A DNA stretch of 64,000 nt from Pampus argenteus (lineage: Eukaryota; Chordata; Actinopteri; Scombriformes; Stromateidae): contig CM072880.1 of assembly GCA_036937835.1 (NCBI GenBank), forward strand, positions 12,778,501-12,842,500. The letters run 5' to 3'. The notes below the pieces were generated by a model, which was given only the letters and a program-made list of their open reading frames with translations, made no database searches and was not told the origin of the DNA. How positions within the stretch are numbered: position 1 is the first letter of the stretch; each line of letters starts with the position of its first letter. The translations under genes were made by a program, and so were the position numbers. This document shows positions 48,900 through 61,168 of this stretch, one piece after another.

Positions 48900-51800
48900 A
48901 TGTGAATGTCTACATGTGCTGGCTCGTATTCCCTAGCAGCATTTGATTGCAAGTGGGGGGATTACATAGAGCTCATTATGTACGACTCCAACATGTATAA
49001 TTCCTGCAGATCCCACTCTAATTCTCTCCCATAGACAATTGGCGTAATGAGATTAAGCACCAGTATTACACAGTTAACAACGGTCCTCCTCCTTTCCTTT
49101 CCTTCCCTCCATCCTTGTTTCATTGACTTCCTTCCTTGTCCTTCCATGGTGCATCTCAAGCAACAAACTTACACAGACTTTGAGGCAAATGTAATGATTC
49201 CCCAAACTTCGGCTATCTAGACTAAAAACAGTTTAGCTGCAGTACTTTTGAGAAGGAGTTGTACTGCTTGCTACTTGACACTTGAAGTTTGAGTGAGGAG
49301 CAAACTTGAATTGGCTTATTGTTAGTTAGTAGCTTAATGTTGTTCTGTCATTCAATTATTTTTATTGTAAGAAAAGGAAAAGCATTATATCCATATTTGT
49401 GGAGCCATCAAATGTTTCATCAATAAATAGTTGCAGATTAATTTTCTGTCACTAACTGATTTATCGACTAACTGTTGCGGCTTTAAATCAGTCATTTATG
49501 TCTTTTTCAAAGACAGTGAGCCTGTCTGATGTTTAATATCAAAACAGCATCTAATATATCACTTATTATCAACTTTAAGTGTGTGTGTGTGTCTGTGTGT
49601 GTTTATGGTCCTATTGTAAAAGGTCCCATCACCAGTTCACTCCTCACTCACTTGTGAGCATCTTTTTGTTTTAACCAGATGCTACGATAATAACAAGTTG
49701 CCATTTCTCCTGCTAATTTTCCAATATGGCATAATGATGTAGCATAATCTCCCCATCCCTCCCAGAGTTGAGGAGAGTGTGAACGGTTTAATAGGCAGAA
49801 GAGGTTGAGAGCTTGAGGGGAGACAGCCTCTCGTTTCCACCGTCTTCACCGGCAATTACAGCTAACGCTCCCTGACAGCGAACCGCGGCAGCTAAAAGTG
49901 CAGCATGCACCCGTTATCCCACCACCCCGTTGTAATTGCAGAGTAATGACAACTGCACAAGAGCTAACAAACAGTCGAGAGCAAACGAGAAGTGACAGCG
50001 GACTTGCTCTACAAGCGTAATGCTGTGTCACGTTTGTCTCTCCTGCCATCGACGGCTTTCGGAGACATTAGATTGCTCTTGATAGAAATGCACGTTGGTG
50101 TCTGTGAGCGTGGAGGTGTCTGTATGCAGATTTGACATCCCGTCTCTGGAGGAATACACCTGCACTTACCAGGTTCTTTGGGACTGTCAGTTTTGCAGCA
50201 GCACAGCACAGAGTACTCTAAAACCTCTTAGTCGTCTGTACCTGAATTGTTTCATTTACATTTTACCTTTTAGGCATTTGGCTCTCATCCGGAGTGACTT
50301 ACAATGAGTACGATTTTTCAAAATTTTATACATCAATCATTGAAAGCATCAGTAGAGAGGAGGGTAAGGATCAGAGCCACAGTGCCAGAACAGGTATTTC
50401 AGTTTAACAGATGTATGTACAGTATGATAGAGATGTGTAGGTGATTCAGAAATAACAAAACATAATTGTTTACCAGTGTATCTTTGAATTTGGATATTTT
50501 TACAAATCAGGTTGATGAAATATACGATACTGTGCAGCACAAAACTTTCATTAGTCCTCTAAAAGGCCACCTCTCACTCTAAATATTCAACTCATGTTGT
50601 TAAGGTAAATACATTCACTGAGTTCTTCACTGCCACCAAAATTGTTTAAATCAGGACATCAGTAATTTATTGAGACAGTAATATCAAATATGCCAACCAG
50701 CTAGCTGAGTTTCACAGGTTTCTCACCATCAGTGTGTACCTGTCCAGTATGAGCCCTGTTCTTAGTAAGCTGCTTACAGTTTCATTAATGTACAATCCTA
50801 AAAAAAAGGACAGCAGTCATCATGTTCTACAGTAAAGACAAAGTCTCAATTTAATTAGGAACTATTGTCCGCAGTCTTTTATTCACCTCACATCTGATAT
50901 TTGCCCTTATAATACACTAACAATTAAACAAAATCAATCGGGATACATTCAGCTTCAACCTTCACTTGTCTGACTGCAGGAAGGTCCCATGATTCCATCC
51001 GTATGTCTTTCTTTCTCACTTTTACTTCCTTCTCCGCTCCCTAGTCTCCTATCTCAAAGAGTCTTGACCTTGGCTGTCAGAGACACTGCAGTGATGCCAT
51101 TAAGTAACACCGATTACTCCCCTCCCTCCTCATACCCATTCTGAAAACCTTTTAACCTTAATCAACCTTTTAATCAATTACCTTGTCTGATTACGCTCCA
51201 CACACACCTCCCACTCAGCACACCTCGTACCTTTCTTGCTCTCTGTCTCCCTCTGCACCTCATGTATTCCCAGGTGGGCTGTAACCTGCAATGTCACAAG
51301 GTGCCTGTAACGATGCAGCAGTCTCTGCCTCTTTAATAGGACAAAGTTTAGGCCCCTAATTAGCCCTTAATGCCACGTCAATTCGCATTAAGGGGAGAAG
51401 CCAGTTTTAACGAGAAAAACTGTGTGTGTATGAAGGGACACTACACAACACTAATTTTAATCAAGAATTGGAAAATTCCCTCCATGTGTGAATAGAGGAG
51501 AAAGAGGGAGGGAGGAAGAAAAACCCTTCACAAGAGTGACTGACATACAGTAATAGATTGGTAATATTAAAAGTCTATTAAATGAATGGTTAGGCCTGAC
51601 CTCAGTGCCTCACAGCTGACTGGATGCAGGGTGAGGGGATACTGTATGCATATAAAAGACGTTTCTGTCTGCAATATGATAACATGATGTAGTATGATGT
51701 GTATTTGGTAACAGGTAGTGTTCAGTTTTAGAGCTTTTCACTAAACATCACTAAAATGATGTTATGAGATGAACCAAAACATTAAAGTTGTGTGTCTGAT

Positions 51801-52281
51801 GGACACTGTCAAACTCTGTTTAGCTGAAGGTGACAATTCTTTCTAAACTTTTTGATCAGCAATAGCCAGAAATATGTTTTGTCAGAGTACTTTTGAAAGA
51901 TGTCATCCAGTTTATAACATAATAGTATAAACAATCTTCCTGTATCACATCCTGAAATGGAGTTAAGTCAGGTTGCTCATACTAGAAGTTCAGTTCATTT
52001 CAGCTTTCAGCTGTTAACGCTTCCTGGGAATTTATTTCAATGGACAATCTGTTTTGGGAATGTTTGTTTTTGACATATGACACATCCAAATGTGTAAATC
52101 CAATATAACCATAAAAACAGTCTTGCTAATGGATTTACAGCATTGACCACAATGGTCTAATGTACCGAGATATTACAGTAATGGTAAAATAGACAATAGA
52201 CATATAATCAGATTCACCCTGGCTCAGAATACTGTTTTTCTACCTTAAGTATATATATATATGACTTATATATATATATAC

Positions 52282-52314
<33 letters not shown>

Positions 52315-55025
52315 AGTCAGTCTTTTTTATGGTTCTCTCAACTGATAAAATTTTGTTGATTTATTGAACGCACGATGTGAATATGTGCGGAGTGGGAAAA
52401 CGTTGTTCACTGTCTCAACGCGCTTGATGGTGTGAATATTTCCGAGACAGCATTTACACCATCAAGTTGCTGATAAATACACCCGTGTGACAGGTGTGAT
52501 CCTACCTGCCTCTCTTCTCCACAGCTTCATTACAAGATGATACCTTGTAATGTTTGAAAATGGAGAATCACATGAGAATCACATTTTAAATCAGGAACCG
52601 CACCGTGTTACCGTGTTAACGTGTTGATGTCGTACCTGACGCCCACTCTGAGTTAAAGTAGTGTCAGTGTTCATTTGTAGCTTGACGTATCACTGTGATG
52701 CATGTATTGATCTGTCTTATTTTATTATTATAGTATTATCACAGTGAGATAGACTGGCTATAAATAAACATTCATTCCCAAAACTTAATCCCTTTTCCTG
52801 AACTGTACAATTAGTACAGTGTGAGTGTTTTAATGCCAGTTTGAACACAAAAGGGAGAGTATTACATGTTGTTGCTGCTTTGGTTTCATATCGGTGTGTA
52901 ATAATTGTTCTCTTGTTTGTCCGTGTGTTCTTCTGTTGTAGCACGGTGACGTCTGCAGTGTTCACGGTGGGCGACAATGTGGTTTCAGGGAGTGATGACC
53001 GCACAGTCAAGGTGTGGGATTTAAAGAACATGAGGTCACCTATAGCAACCATCCGCACTGACTCAGCTGTGAACAGGTAGGTGAAAAGAAAGAGAGCTGG
53101 AGCCCATAGTCCAATCCCACAGATGTGTATGGAATGATTATTTTATCCATTTTTTTACTTTAACTTAAAAAAGTGTAGCGAGCGCGTCTGTAGAGAGAAG
53201 TTCTTTACAGAAAATACCAAAACAAATTTAGATTGATATTGAGCAGATTTTGATAATATAATAATATGAAGAAATCATTCTGTTAGTCTTATCCGTCAGT
53301 TGAGAAGCTGTTTGAATAGTTTAAATAACTGTTTTGTAGAAATTATCAGTACTTCACTGGACTTTTATATACCAGTACCATTTTATCTATTTTATATATA
53401 TTTCATTACTCTTAATTATTTTCATTTTACACATGAATATAAATGAATATGTGGGTAGTATAGCTGCGTGTCAAATTGTCTAAATTTAATTTTAAACTTA
53501 AAGGTGTAGTTAAGAGTTAAATTTACCTTTTTTTTATCGTAGCCTCCAGGAAGTTACTGCTCCCATCTACAGTAAATAGTCAGCCACATGAATAAAAACG
53601 TGTTCATTAGAGAGGTTTAGATGTGCTCGTAGGTAGATTTTGTTTTCTTTTGAGCTTGGTCAGAGCCAGACTAGCTGTTTCCCTCTTTCTAGACTTTATG
53701 CTAAGTTACGCTAACTTGCTGCTGACTCTAGCTATATATTTAGCTAAATGTTTCCCTTTTTCTAGACTTTATGCTAAGTTACGCTAACCTGCTGCTGACT
53801 CTAGCTACATATTTAACTAAATGTTTCCCTCTTTCTAGACTTTATGCTAAGTTACGCTAACTTGCTGCTGACTCTAGCTACATATTTAACTAAATGTTTC
53901 CCTCTTTCTAGACTTTATGCTAAGTTACGCTAACTTGCTGCTGACTCTAGCTACATATTTAACTAAATGTTTCCCTTTTTCTAGACTTTATGCTAAATTA
54001 CGCTAGCCTGCTGCTGACTCTAGCTACATATTTAGCTAAATGTTTCCCTCTTTCTAGACTTTATGCTAAATTACGCTAGCCTGCTGCTGACTCTAGCTAC
54101 ATATTTAGCTAAATGTTTCCCTCTTTCTAGACTTTATGCTAAATTACGCTAGCCTGCTGCTGACTCTAGCTATATATTTAACTAAATGTTTCCCTCTTTC
54201 TAGACTTTATGCTAAGTTATGTCAACCTGCTGCTGACTCTAGCTACATATTTAACTAAATGTTTCCCTCTTTCTATACTTTATGCTAAGTTACACTAAGT
54301 GGTATCAGTCTTGTCATCGAACTCTTGGCAAGAAAGTAAATAAACATGTCACAGATTGATTGGTATTATTGTAACATGTCATCACAACCACAGCTCATTG
54401 AAGAGAGAAAAGGAAAGGTTATTAGGGGTGGTGTGTCCACTGTACTCTGCCTGCTGTCTCTATACATTGGTCTGAAAATGAAATGCTTCCAACATACATA
54501 GCCTAAAACAAGGCAAGGATATGTTTGTCTCCCCATTTGCTGTGCTCAAAATGTCTCCATTTACAATTGTCAGCAATTACCCTGAAAGCAAAAGTGGAAG
54601 TTGTACTTGAATTATTAGACATGCACTGCAAATCAGTCTATAAAAAGACATTTTCACATTTTTGTGTGAACTCAATCTGATCCTTCAGGATAAGCGTCTC
54701 TGCCAACCAGAGGATCATCGCTCTGCCGCATGACAATCGACAGGTGCGACTGTTTGACATGAGTGGAGTGAGGCTGGCCAGACTTCCACGCAGCAACAGA
54801 ATGGTAAGGAGGGAGATTAGTAGATTGGACAGGAAGGTGTGTCTTTGATCAGTTGATCAGCATCATAAAAATAAAAAATGTGTGTGTTTGCAGGGCCACA
54901 GGCGCATGGTTTGTTGCACGGCGTGGAACGAAGAGAACCAATCATGCAACTTGTTCACCTGCGGCTTCGACCGACAGGCCATCGGCTGGAACATCAACAT
55001 CCCCGCCTTGCTGCAAGAGAAGTGA
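40239..55025 (+). CDS. wdr37: WD repeat-containing protein 37
   Basis: Thirteen coding exons: 40239-40391, 42184-42280, 42498-42593, 43435-43499, 46107-46245, 46733-46804, 47030-47074, 47243-47319, 47774-48008, 48251-48392, 52942-53076, 54689-54803, 54894-55025; consistent phases, 1,503 nt (500 aa; human 494). The N-terminus has a basic stretch (PKQKRKAHSLSIRRTNS) and a predicted helical segment (LDLFGQIEREFENLYIENL, RREIDSLNERL). A Ser/Thr-rich linker (SQLSQKLKTTYKASTSK) lies in the region where, as I recall, human disease missense changes cluster. WD repeats follow: GHRDGIWDLSV, SALLWSIETGK, ASGDQTAHIWRY, TASWDRAANLYEVE, TSSRDTTFRLWDF, SGSDDRTVKVWDL, and the end FTCGFDRQAIGWNINIP. An acidic insert (DDDQDSSDREEGEVD) separates two repeats. 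It is a beta-propeller scaffold reported to partner PACS proteins. Nothing is broken. Confidence 0.97.
40392..42183 (+). other. wdr37 intron between first two coding exons
   Basis: No coding or structured signal recognised apart from a T homopolymer at about 41574-41596. Confidence 0.6.
42706..43080. mobile_element. Inverted-repeat (MITE-like) element in wdr37 intron
   Basis: The left part (42711-42800, GAGAAGATCGACACCACTTT and on) is similar to the reverse complement of the right part (42985-43076, ending GAGTGAATTGTCTCACC). Both arms contain the GCTAAGATAAGCT and TTCATATTT/ACAG motifs. From memory this is a family very common in percomorph introns. Total length about 370 bases, no coding capacity. 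It lies between the exons at 42593 and 43435. Confidence 0.65.
44950..45790. repeat. Repeat-derived block in wdr37 intron
   Basis: It contains sequences that I recognise as interspersed teleost repeats (around CACTGAGACTAACATTAGCA and AACTAGTTAGTTATC). Part of it, 45511-45622, has a second copy at 47521-47614. Exact ends and family unknown. Confidence 0.4.
47521..47614. repeat. Second copy of the 45511-45622 repeat
   Basis: TAAACAATCTTAGTTTGTTT, TAATTATCATGGAAAG and TTCTACTGATCTG match the corresponding blocks of 45511-45622 in the same orientation, with small gaps. Both copies lie in wdr37 introns. Confidence 0.6.
48868..48895. repeat. (GT)n microsatellite in wdr37 intron
   Basis: An uninterrupted alternating GT run of about 13 units. 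Confidence 0.85.
52240..52316. repeat. (AT)n repeat with palindromic ends
   Basis: Alternating AT, with GACTTATATATA near the left and TATATATAAGTC at the right, so the block can form a long hairpin. Confidence 0.8.
53540..54345. mobile_element. Inverted-repeat-family element with internal minisatellite, wdr37 intron 12
   Basis: The flanks (TCCAGGAAGTTACTGCTCCC at left; GTGGTATCAGTCTTGTCATC and ACTCTTGGCAAGAAAGTAAA at right) match, from memory, the same common percomorph repeat family as 42706-43080, in the opposite orientation. Between them one internal segment has been amplified (53678-54297). No coding capacity. Confidence 0.6.
53678..54297. repeat. 73-bp minisatellite, about 8.5 copies
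   Basis: The unit begins TTTCCCTCTTTCTAGACTTT, continues ATGCTAAGTTACGCTAAC and CTGCTGCTGACTCTAGCTA, and repeats every 73 bases (unit starts at 53678, 53751 and onwards to 54262). Copies differ at a few sites in a patterned way (TACGCTAACTTG versus TACGCTAGCCTG; TATATATTTA versus TACATATTTA), which shows block duplication. The last copy is partial. Confidence 0.9.
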
Positions 55026-57035
55026 AGCCACTGAGACACACAAACACAGATACTCATACTAAAGTAGGATCAGAATCCCTCCATGTATATACAGTACAAT
55101 ACACATTGATACACTGTAATCTGTGGCCTCGCACATGTTCGCACGTTTGACGTGTTTACCCCACGAAGCGTTTTAATCTATTTCACAGCTTTCAAACAAC
55201 TGGGCTGAAAGGTATGAAACAAACATTGTTCATTATCACCATTAGTGTTGCTTTAAGGTTGCAGCTGTTGACATTGATTGATGGTATATTACCTTAAGTA
55301 ATTTATTTTGCAGAACATCTCCCTGGTGTTCAGAGACTGAGGAAACTCCAAGTGTGTGCGAGGCCACAGAGCTTCTCTTAATTAGCACGGATAGTGAATT
55401 GTGACATAACTAGGCTGACCCATTCATTCCTAGCTTTCTGTCAATATATATATATTTGACTCCACTGTCATTGGCTGCTGTTGTTTTAGTTACTGCTGAA
55501 TGGTTGCTCTTGCATGTAGATCAACTCTTGTGTGTGAATGTTACTTGTAAAGTTGTGAGAGAACAATTATGAGGTGAGGAAAGTTTGTAGAATATGATAT
55601 AAAGTATGTGTACATATTACATTGTGGCCTGATGATAAAGTGACCTGTTGCAGGTTGTTGCTCGTTAACTGATTTTGTGTCTTACAGTTGTCCACCTTTT
55701 GAGGGTGGAGCTCAGCAGGTGATCCTGTGAAATGTTTTTTATTATTTTATTTGAATACTCCTCATTATGGAACAAAACATATCTTTTTTTTTTTTCAGAC
55801 CTGCCAGATCACCCGGTTGTTTGTCTTGCAATGACCGTTCAGTTGTCTTAAAATATTTCAGAATATGAGATTTGAGTCTTTTCATGCTTTCCACTCACCT
55901 CCAGCCTCCATATTTTGTTGTCAATATTTCAAATTTATCATAAGTTAACTTCACATTGATCTGTAACTCTGCCTTGTTCCATGTTTACACTAGGATGTCT
56001 TCTTTTTTGTTTGTGTGTGTGTTGCTCTATTCTGCCTTTCTGTCAGGATGCAAAATGTCAAGCGCAGAGCAATAACAGGAAAACAACTGCACTATTGGAT
56101 GTGGTCAACATAATCATGATATCTGTTGCTGTCCCCATATTCATATCCTTACTGTCAGTGAAATACACACCCATCAACTCAAAGCTCTGTGTTGCTGTAA
56201 CGCATCGTCCTCCAAGTGAACTTGTTGGTTACTGGTCATTTCTGTGCTTCAGTAACAGCCTGTCAATATTATGAAGTTATGGTGTTTGCACTTTGCTTTC
56301 AACCTTTAGCTTTGTACAACCTCTTGCACCTTTATCCAACAACAGTAGCAATAACATACTCCGGTAAAAAAAACGTCATGTTACAGTTGTGCAATATCTT
56401 AAACATGAAGTCACGCTGTCGTTTTTTGATCCTCAGATGTTAAATGTTTAACTTATTTCAGTGCTGTAAGTTTGTGTGACTGGTGTAGCTGTAGCTCGGT
56501 GTACAGTATGAATAACCTAGCCAAAAAAGTTGGCTTCTAACTACACTTCACTGCTGTCAGGATGGATGTTGAAGTAGCACGAAACTTAAAATGTAATCAG
56601 CGTATTTGAAATGCCTTACCATTGCATTGAAAATGGTGCATTAGCCTTATCCATCTGAGCATCAATGCATTATTCCAAATACTTGTTAAGTAACTAATTG
56701 TGTTCCACTGCACAGTGTAGATAGGATTTTTACTCCTGTTTCATTCAGGGAACTCAATCTCACACCAACTGGTATCAATGTCATTTTAATCTGCCGGTGA
56801 AAAGTCACGTCCATTTAAATTCTAACTCTGAAGGAAATATGATTTTTTTTGGATTGATGCATTAAATTATTAGGTGCCAGATTGGAGAGCTAAAGTAGAT
56901 AGGCTTTCACTTCACACATTGTGGTGAATCATATTCACCTCAAACTTCATTATGTGATCTACTTTGCATACGTTATTGTGACAGGTACATGCTCGCTGAC
57001 ACTTTCCAATAAAACGTGTGATTTCCTTTTTTCAG
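55026..57035 (+). other. wdr37 3' UTR
   Basis: Follows the stop codon without coding signal and ends near AATAAA at 57008-57013, so the UTR is about 2.0 kb. AT-rich throughout; nothing else recognised. Confidence 0.55.
57008..57013 (+). terminator. Probable polyadenylation signal of wdr37
   Basis: AATAAA followed within about 25 bases by a GT- and T-rich stretch. Confidence 0.5.
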
Positions 57036-60000
57036 TCTCTCATGTCTTTTTTTTTCCATCTTATTTTATTACACAAATCACTCCATTTTATTCAGTTCAA
57101 AATCACTTTATTCATCGGGGGGTAAAGCTGGTAGTTGGGTCGGAATAATGATGTCTAGTGTTAATGAGTGAGGAACCAGAAGGTTTATGAATACTTTTAC
57201 TGAACACTGACTGTGATATGACACTTCACTCGCTTAGTGTAAGGTTTCGTTGCTTGTCCTCTGGCCTAACGTAGCCATATGGTAGCTACACTCTGTATAC
57301 AGTGTCTAAACACATCACCTTCAGTGCCTTGCTCAGGGGCAGTTTACCTGCAGCAGTCAGTCTGTACAAGTCCTAAAAAGCTGTCTCTTGATATAAAGAT
57401 GCTCATGTCTAATTAGCCACTTTATTACACACGTACTTGTATACATGCATTCACTACATTCAAAATGTACTTAGGGAAAACATAAATGTATTAGCAAAAT
57501 GTAAAAGTATCCAAAATAATGTCAAAATACTGGCAGAAAAGTATATTATATATGACATTAGATCGCAATATTGATGCAAAGCTAATGTTAATTTATTGAT
57601 CTGTGGGGTCATGAGATAATTAATGAGGTAGGAAACAAGAAAACGTTCTGCTTCACTTGTGTTCTCTGTTACCTTTTTTAAATGTAATATTGGATCATTT
57701 AGACCTCAAACAGTTAATTCCACCCTGCTGTAATGTTTACTGTCATTTGCACCCTGAGTACCAGTGGATGCCACAAAAGTTAATGGATTTTAAGATAATG
57801 TCATATTTATATGTGTTACTGATTGTCACAGTTAATATGTGATCCAAATTTAATAATATTCGTTTTTGAAAAGGACCATACCAAAAAGCAGGAATTATAC
57901 TTATGTAAGTGGAGTATGTTGGTTTAATCCTACATGTTGAAATAGTGTCATTCTTAGTGTGTTATGCTTTTCAGATTTTATTGAGGTGCAGCATGACACT
58001 AGGAGAGATAATATTCGGTGGCGTTTTACCTCTCTGGCCTCGTCCATTAGATTATAGCTGGCTGGCCGTGACCAGCCACTGGAGCAAATTGTCAATTATG
58101 ATGTTTATGTTGTAGAGCACACAGCCGACTCCCTGACCTCGGGGAGGGGGGTACTGAGGAGGCACACCTTCCCCCCTCCTCTCCTTCCGCACTTTATCCT
58201 TCCTTCAGGCTAATTTGGTGGCTGGTCTGTATGACAGCTGCCACCGAGCCTAACAGAGATAACCATTTCCTCATGGATTTCCCCTGGGACAGACAGGAGA
58301 AAGGAGGCCTCTTTAATATTAGCATGGATGCTCCTGAGGCCTGGCGCTGGCTATAGACAGGTCATCATGGAGCTGACAAAGTGGAAAAGATCAAATATTG
58401 TGTTACCTATCACTCTGAAATGACATATAAATTGATGTTAACATCTGATTAATCAAAAAACAATCAAGCCAAGATAAAATTACAAGATTTTGTGGTTTTA
58501 TTCACATTTACAGTACAAACATTCACTTTTTATTTGTTACTGAAGTGCAATTTACAGACCTTAGCAGCAATTATTCATATACTTTAATTTACATCATAAG
58601 TAGACATTTTAGTATCTCATTCACATCTTTGTCAACATCATCTTTTTTTTTCTTTTTTTTTTTACAAATGTACACTCATAGATACAATATTGCCATTCAG
58701 ACATGCCTTATATTTATTATCTCTCAAAATAAATCTGCAAATCTGTCTTAATGAATGCCGAGGACACAAAGTGTTGTCGTTCCCAGGGACGACTAATACA
58801 GCCACTCCGAGACGTGATATGAAGCAACGTGATATGAATAAACAATGTCAAGTCTGACACCCAAATGATAAAACTGTGCTACATAGCAAAAAAGATGAAG
58901 ACAAACCTAGTCTCTTTGTTCTGATACACACAGACACGATTTACACAAAACCTGATCTTTGCCACTGTGGGAGAGAAGAAATGTGTAAATAAAGGTATGA
59001 GTTCCTGAAAACTGAATTCTAGTGTTTTGCTTTTATTTTTAATTAAAGCTGCCACTGGCACACTGCCAATACCGATTTTATGTCATTTTCATGCCATAAA
59101 AATTGCAATGCCATTTTGTTGAAATGACACGTAGGCCATAAAAACCCAACAATGAGGTCAGTGGATCAAAAACATCTTTTTTGAGAATCAAAAACAATTA
59201 TCTGAGAATCAATAATAAGATCAATACCAAAACAGAGGGGAAAAAAAGTGTGATCTATCTATCTATTACTTTGGGCACATAAACACACACCTTAGTGCAT
59301 CCTCTCTCATACAGTAATGTTTATTATCATTAAAATGGTTTAGTGTTCTAACCTGCACGTGATTAAGTGAATACCAGAATAGTAATAAATAAAGCCTATT
59401 GTTTGACATATCACTCAGTGGATCATTTATTAAAGATGCAATAAAACATTAGCCGCTTTTATGGTCGTGGTATTACCTTGTATCTGATTTGGACCACATT
59501 TTCACTCCTTCTTCACTGAAATGTTTTTAGTGCTGCATTTTTAAAAAGATGAACCCACCCACTCTTATCTATTTAGTGGAGGGGAAAGAAAACCTCACAT
59601 GCAGGTCACATGTGGGTCAGGTTATCAGTTCCTGTGTAAATCCGTCTGTGTGTCACATCATCTTTAACCCACGCTGATCTTATTCTACAGGTCGGTTGAT
59701 ACTGTATCCTCAAGAACTCGGGGCTCAGAGGGAGCAGAGGCCACAGAAACAGGAAAACACCACTAGATGTCACTCTCACTACTCAGACTATTACTCCTGC
59801 CTCGTCTAAGTTCCTTAAAGAGAAAGAGAGTGGTGACAGAACAACACGGTCATGATCGTAATGAATATAAACACTGAGCTGTGTCAAGAAATTAAAAATC
59901 ACACACACTCACACATATATGTGGGTGGGGGTGGGGGGGCACCTTAGCTATTACCTGTTCAGGGCGGTCATGACCACAGAGAGTCGATCAGGTCAACAAG

Positions 60001-60249
60001 GCCTCACTAATAAGTCACGACTGAAACTCTGTTCTTACTGGTGATAAAGAGCCTTGATTTAGATGTATGGAAACCAGCCGCAACAGGCAGAACACTGAGG
60101 TCATCCAGGTCAAGAGAGGGAAAGGAAAAAACACAACCACTCCCCTCCATCCATCATCACCTCCACTTGTACTTAGGCAAGCTGTAATGGCTGCGTTTAT
60201 GTACCTCGCCTCGATTCTTTTCCTTCTCTCTACCCAGCGGGGTGAGGAT

Positions 60250-60266
60250 GGGGGGGGGGGGGGGGT
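60250..60266. repeat. Poly-G run
   Basis: More than 15 consecutive G in a purine-rich stretch; possible G-quadruplex. Confidence 0.75.
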
Positions 60267-60637
60267 GTAAGGTGTATTAACCTGCCGTCTTGTCGTGCTA
60301 AAACTGTGCCGCGCTTGAAAGGCAGACGGGGAGGAGAGAGTGACAAAGACGGGAGGCGAGGGGGGAATGGGTGGGGAGGTGGAGGGATTTCAAGGATGGA
60401 GACAAAAGGAGAAGGAAGTCAGGAGTCAAAAGGTGAGTCAGAGAAGGAGGACAAAGATAGAAATGAGGGAGGGAAGGTGAGGCGGCGGGCCGTTCTGAAT
60501 CCTGCCTGCTATTTCTCACTCTCTCTTTTCCCATCACTTCTCCTTCCTCTTCCTCTATCACCCGTCACCCTGACAGGGCCGGTAATTGGACGTGGACCTC
60601 TCTCTCTTTTTTTTCTTTTTCACTCTCTCCCTCCCCC

Positions 60638-60639
60638 TA

Positions 60640-60677
<38 letters not shown>
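60638..60677. repeat. (CT)n polypyrimidine repeat
   Basis: A CT-dinucleotide-rich run of about 40 bases. Confidence 0.85.
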
Positions 60678-60970
60678 CCCCGTGGCTCTGCTCCTCAGCG
60701 GGAGCCTTGGGGCCCGGAAATAGCTGATGACAAGATAGCGGCTGCCTTTCATTCTGCTCAAGGTTACCCCACCTTTCCTTGACAGCCGAACCACACCAGA
60801 GGGGGTGAGGGAAGGTGGAGAGGGGTGTACTCGGGTGTGTGTTCGCGTTTAAAGAAGGCAAAGTCAGAGAAAAAGTCCATCCTTTGATTTTCTTGTTTCT
60901 TTCAGCTTGTCCAGTTGACCTTCCTCTTGTCGTTTTTGTATGAGGAGGATGGGCGGCACAACCAGAACAA

Positions 60971-60999
60971 AACACACACACACACACACACACACACAG
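60971..60999. repeat. (CA)n microsatellite
   Basis: About 14 CA units; a second run lies at 61132-61152, just beyond the adarb2 stop codon in adarb2 sense. Confidence 0.85.
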
Positions 61000-61126
61000 A
61001 TGATGATGAGGCCTATGAGTTTAGAGGTTGGGAAACTCCCAGGCATGAAGGTGTGTATCAGTGTGAAGCATGGTGTTAGTGAAGAGCATGGAGTCATCTT
61101 ACCCTAAAAAAATAAAGGTTAAACAA

Positions 61127-61157
<31 letters not shown>

Positions 61158-61168
61158 CACACTTCTTC

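Larger units (their letters stand above)
48393..52941 (+). other. Longest wdr37 intron (4.5 kb), with candidate conserved noncoding segments
   Basis: No exon is seen. Three segments have the look of regulatory DNA: 48930-49085 (GACAATTGGCGTAATGAGAT with homeodomain-type TAAT cores), 49735-50065 (balanced base composition, GCAATTACAGC and GTAATTGCAGAG), and 51270-51430 (CCTAATTAGCCCTTAATGCC). They stand out from AT-rich, microsatellite-bearing surroundings. Conservation was not tested. A GT repeat lies at 48868-48895 and an AT repeat at 52240-52315. Confidence 0.35.
57036..61168. other. Region between wdr37 and adarb2, including probable adarb2 3' UTR
   Basis: No coding exon is seen. A minus-strand AATAAA (TTTATT at 58497-58502) could end an adarb2 3' UTR of about 2.7 kb. 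A segment at 58125-58375 has complex, repeat-free composition (GGCTAATTTGGTGGCTGG, CTTTAATATTAGCATGGATG) and may be a conserved noncoding element. The right part (59,900-61,160) is dominated by poly-G, CT and CA simple repeats. Confidence 0.45.

Noticed and set aside
60306..60782. 158-codon frame rich in G, E, K then S, L, P
   Set aside because: Produced by purine-rich and CT simple repeats; no protein-like composition.
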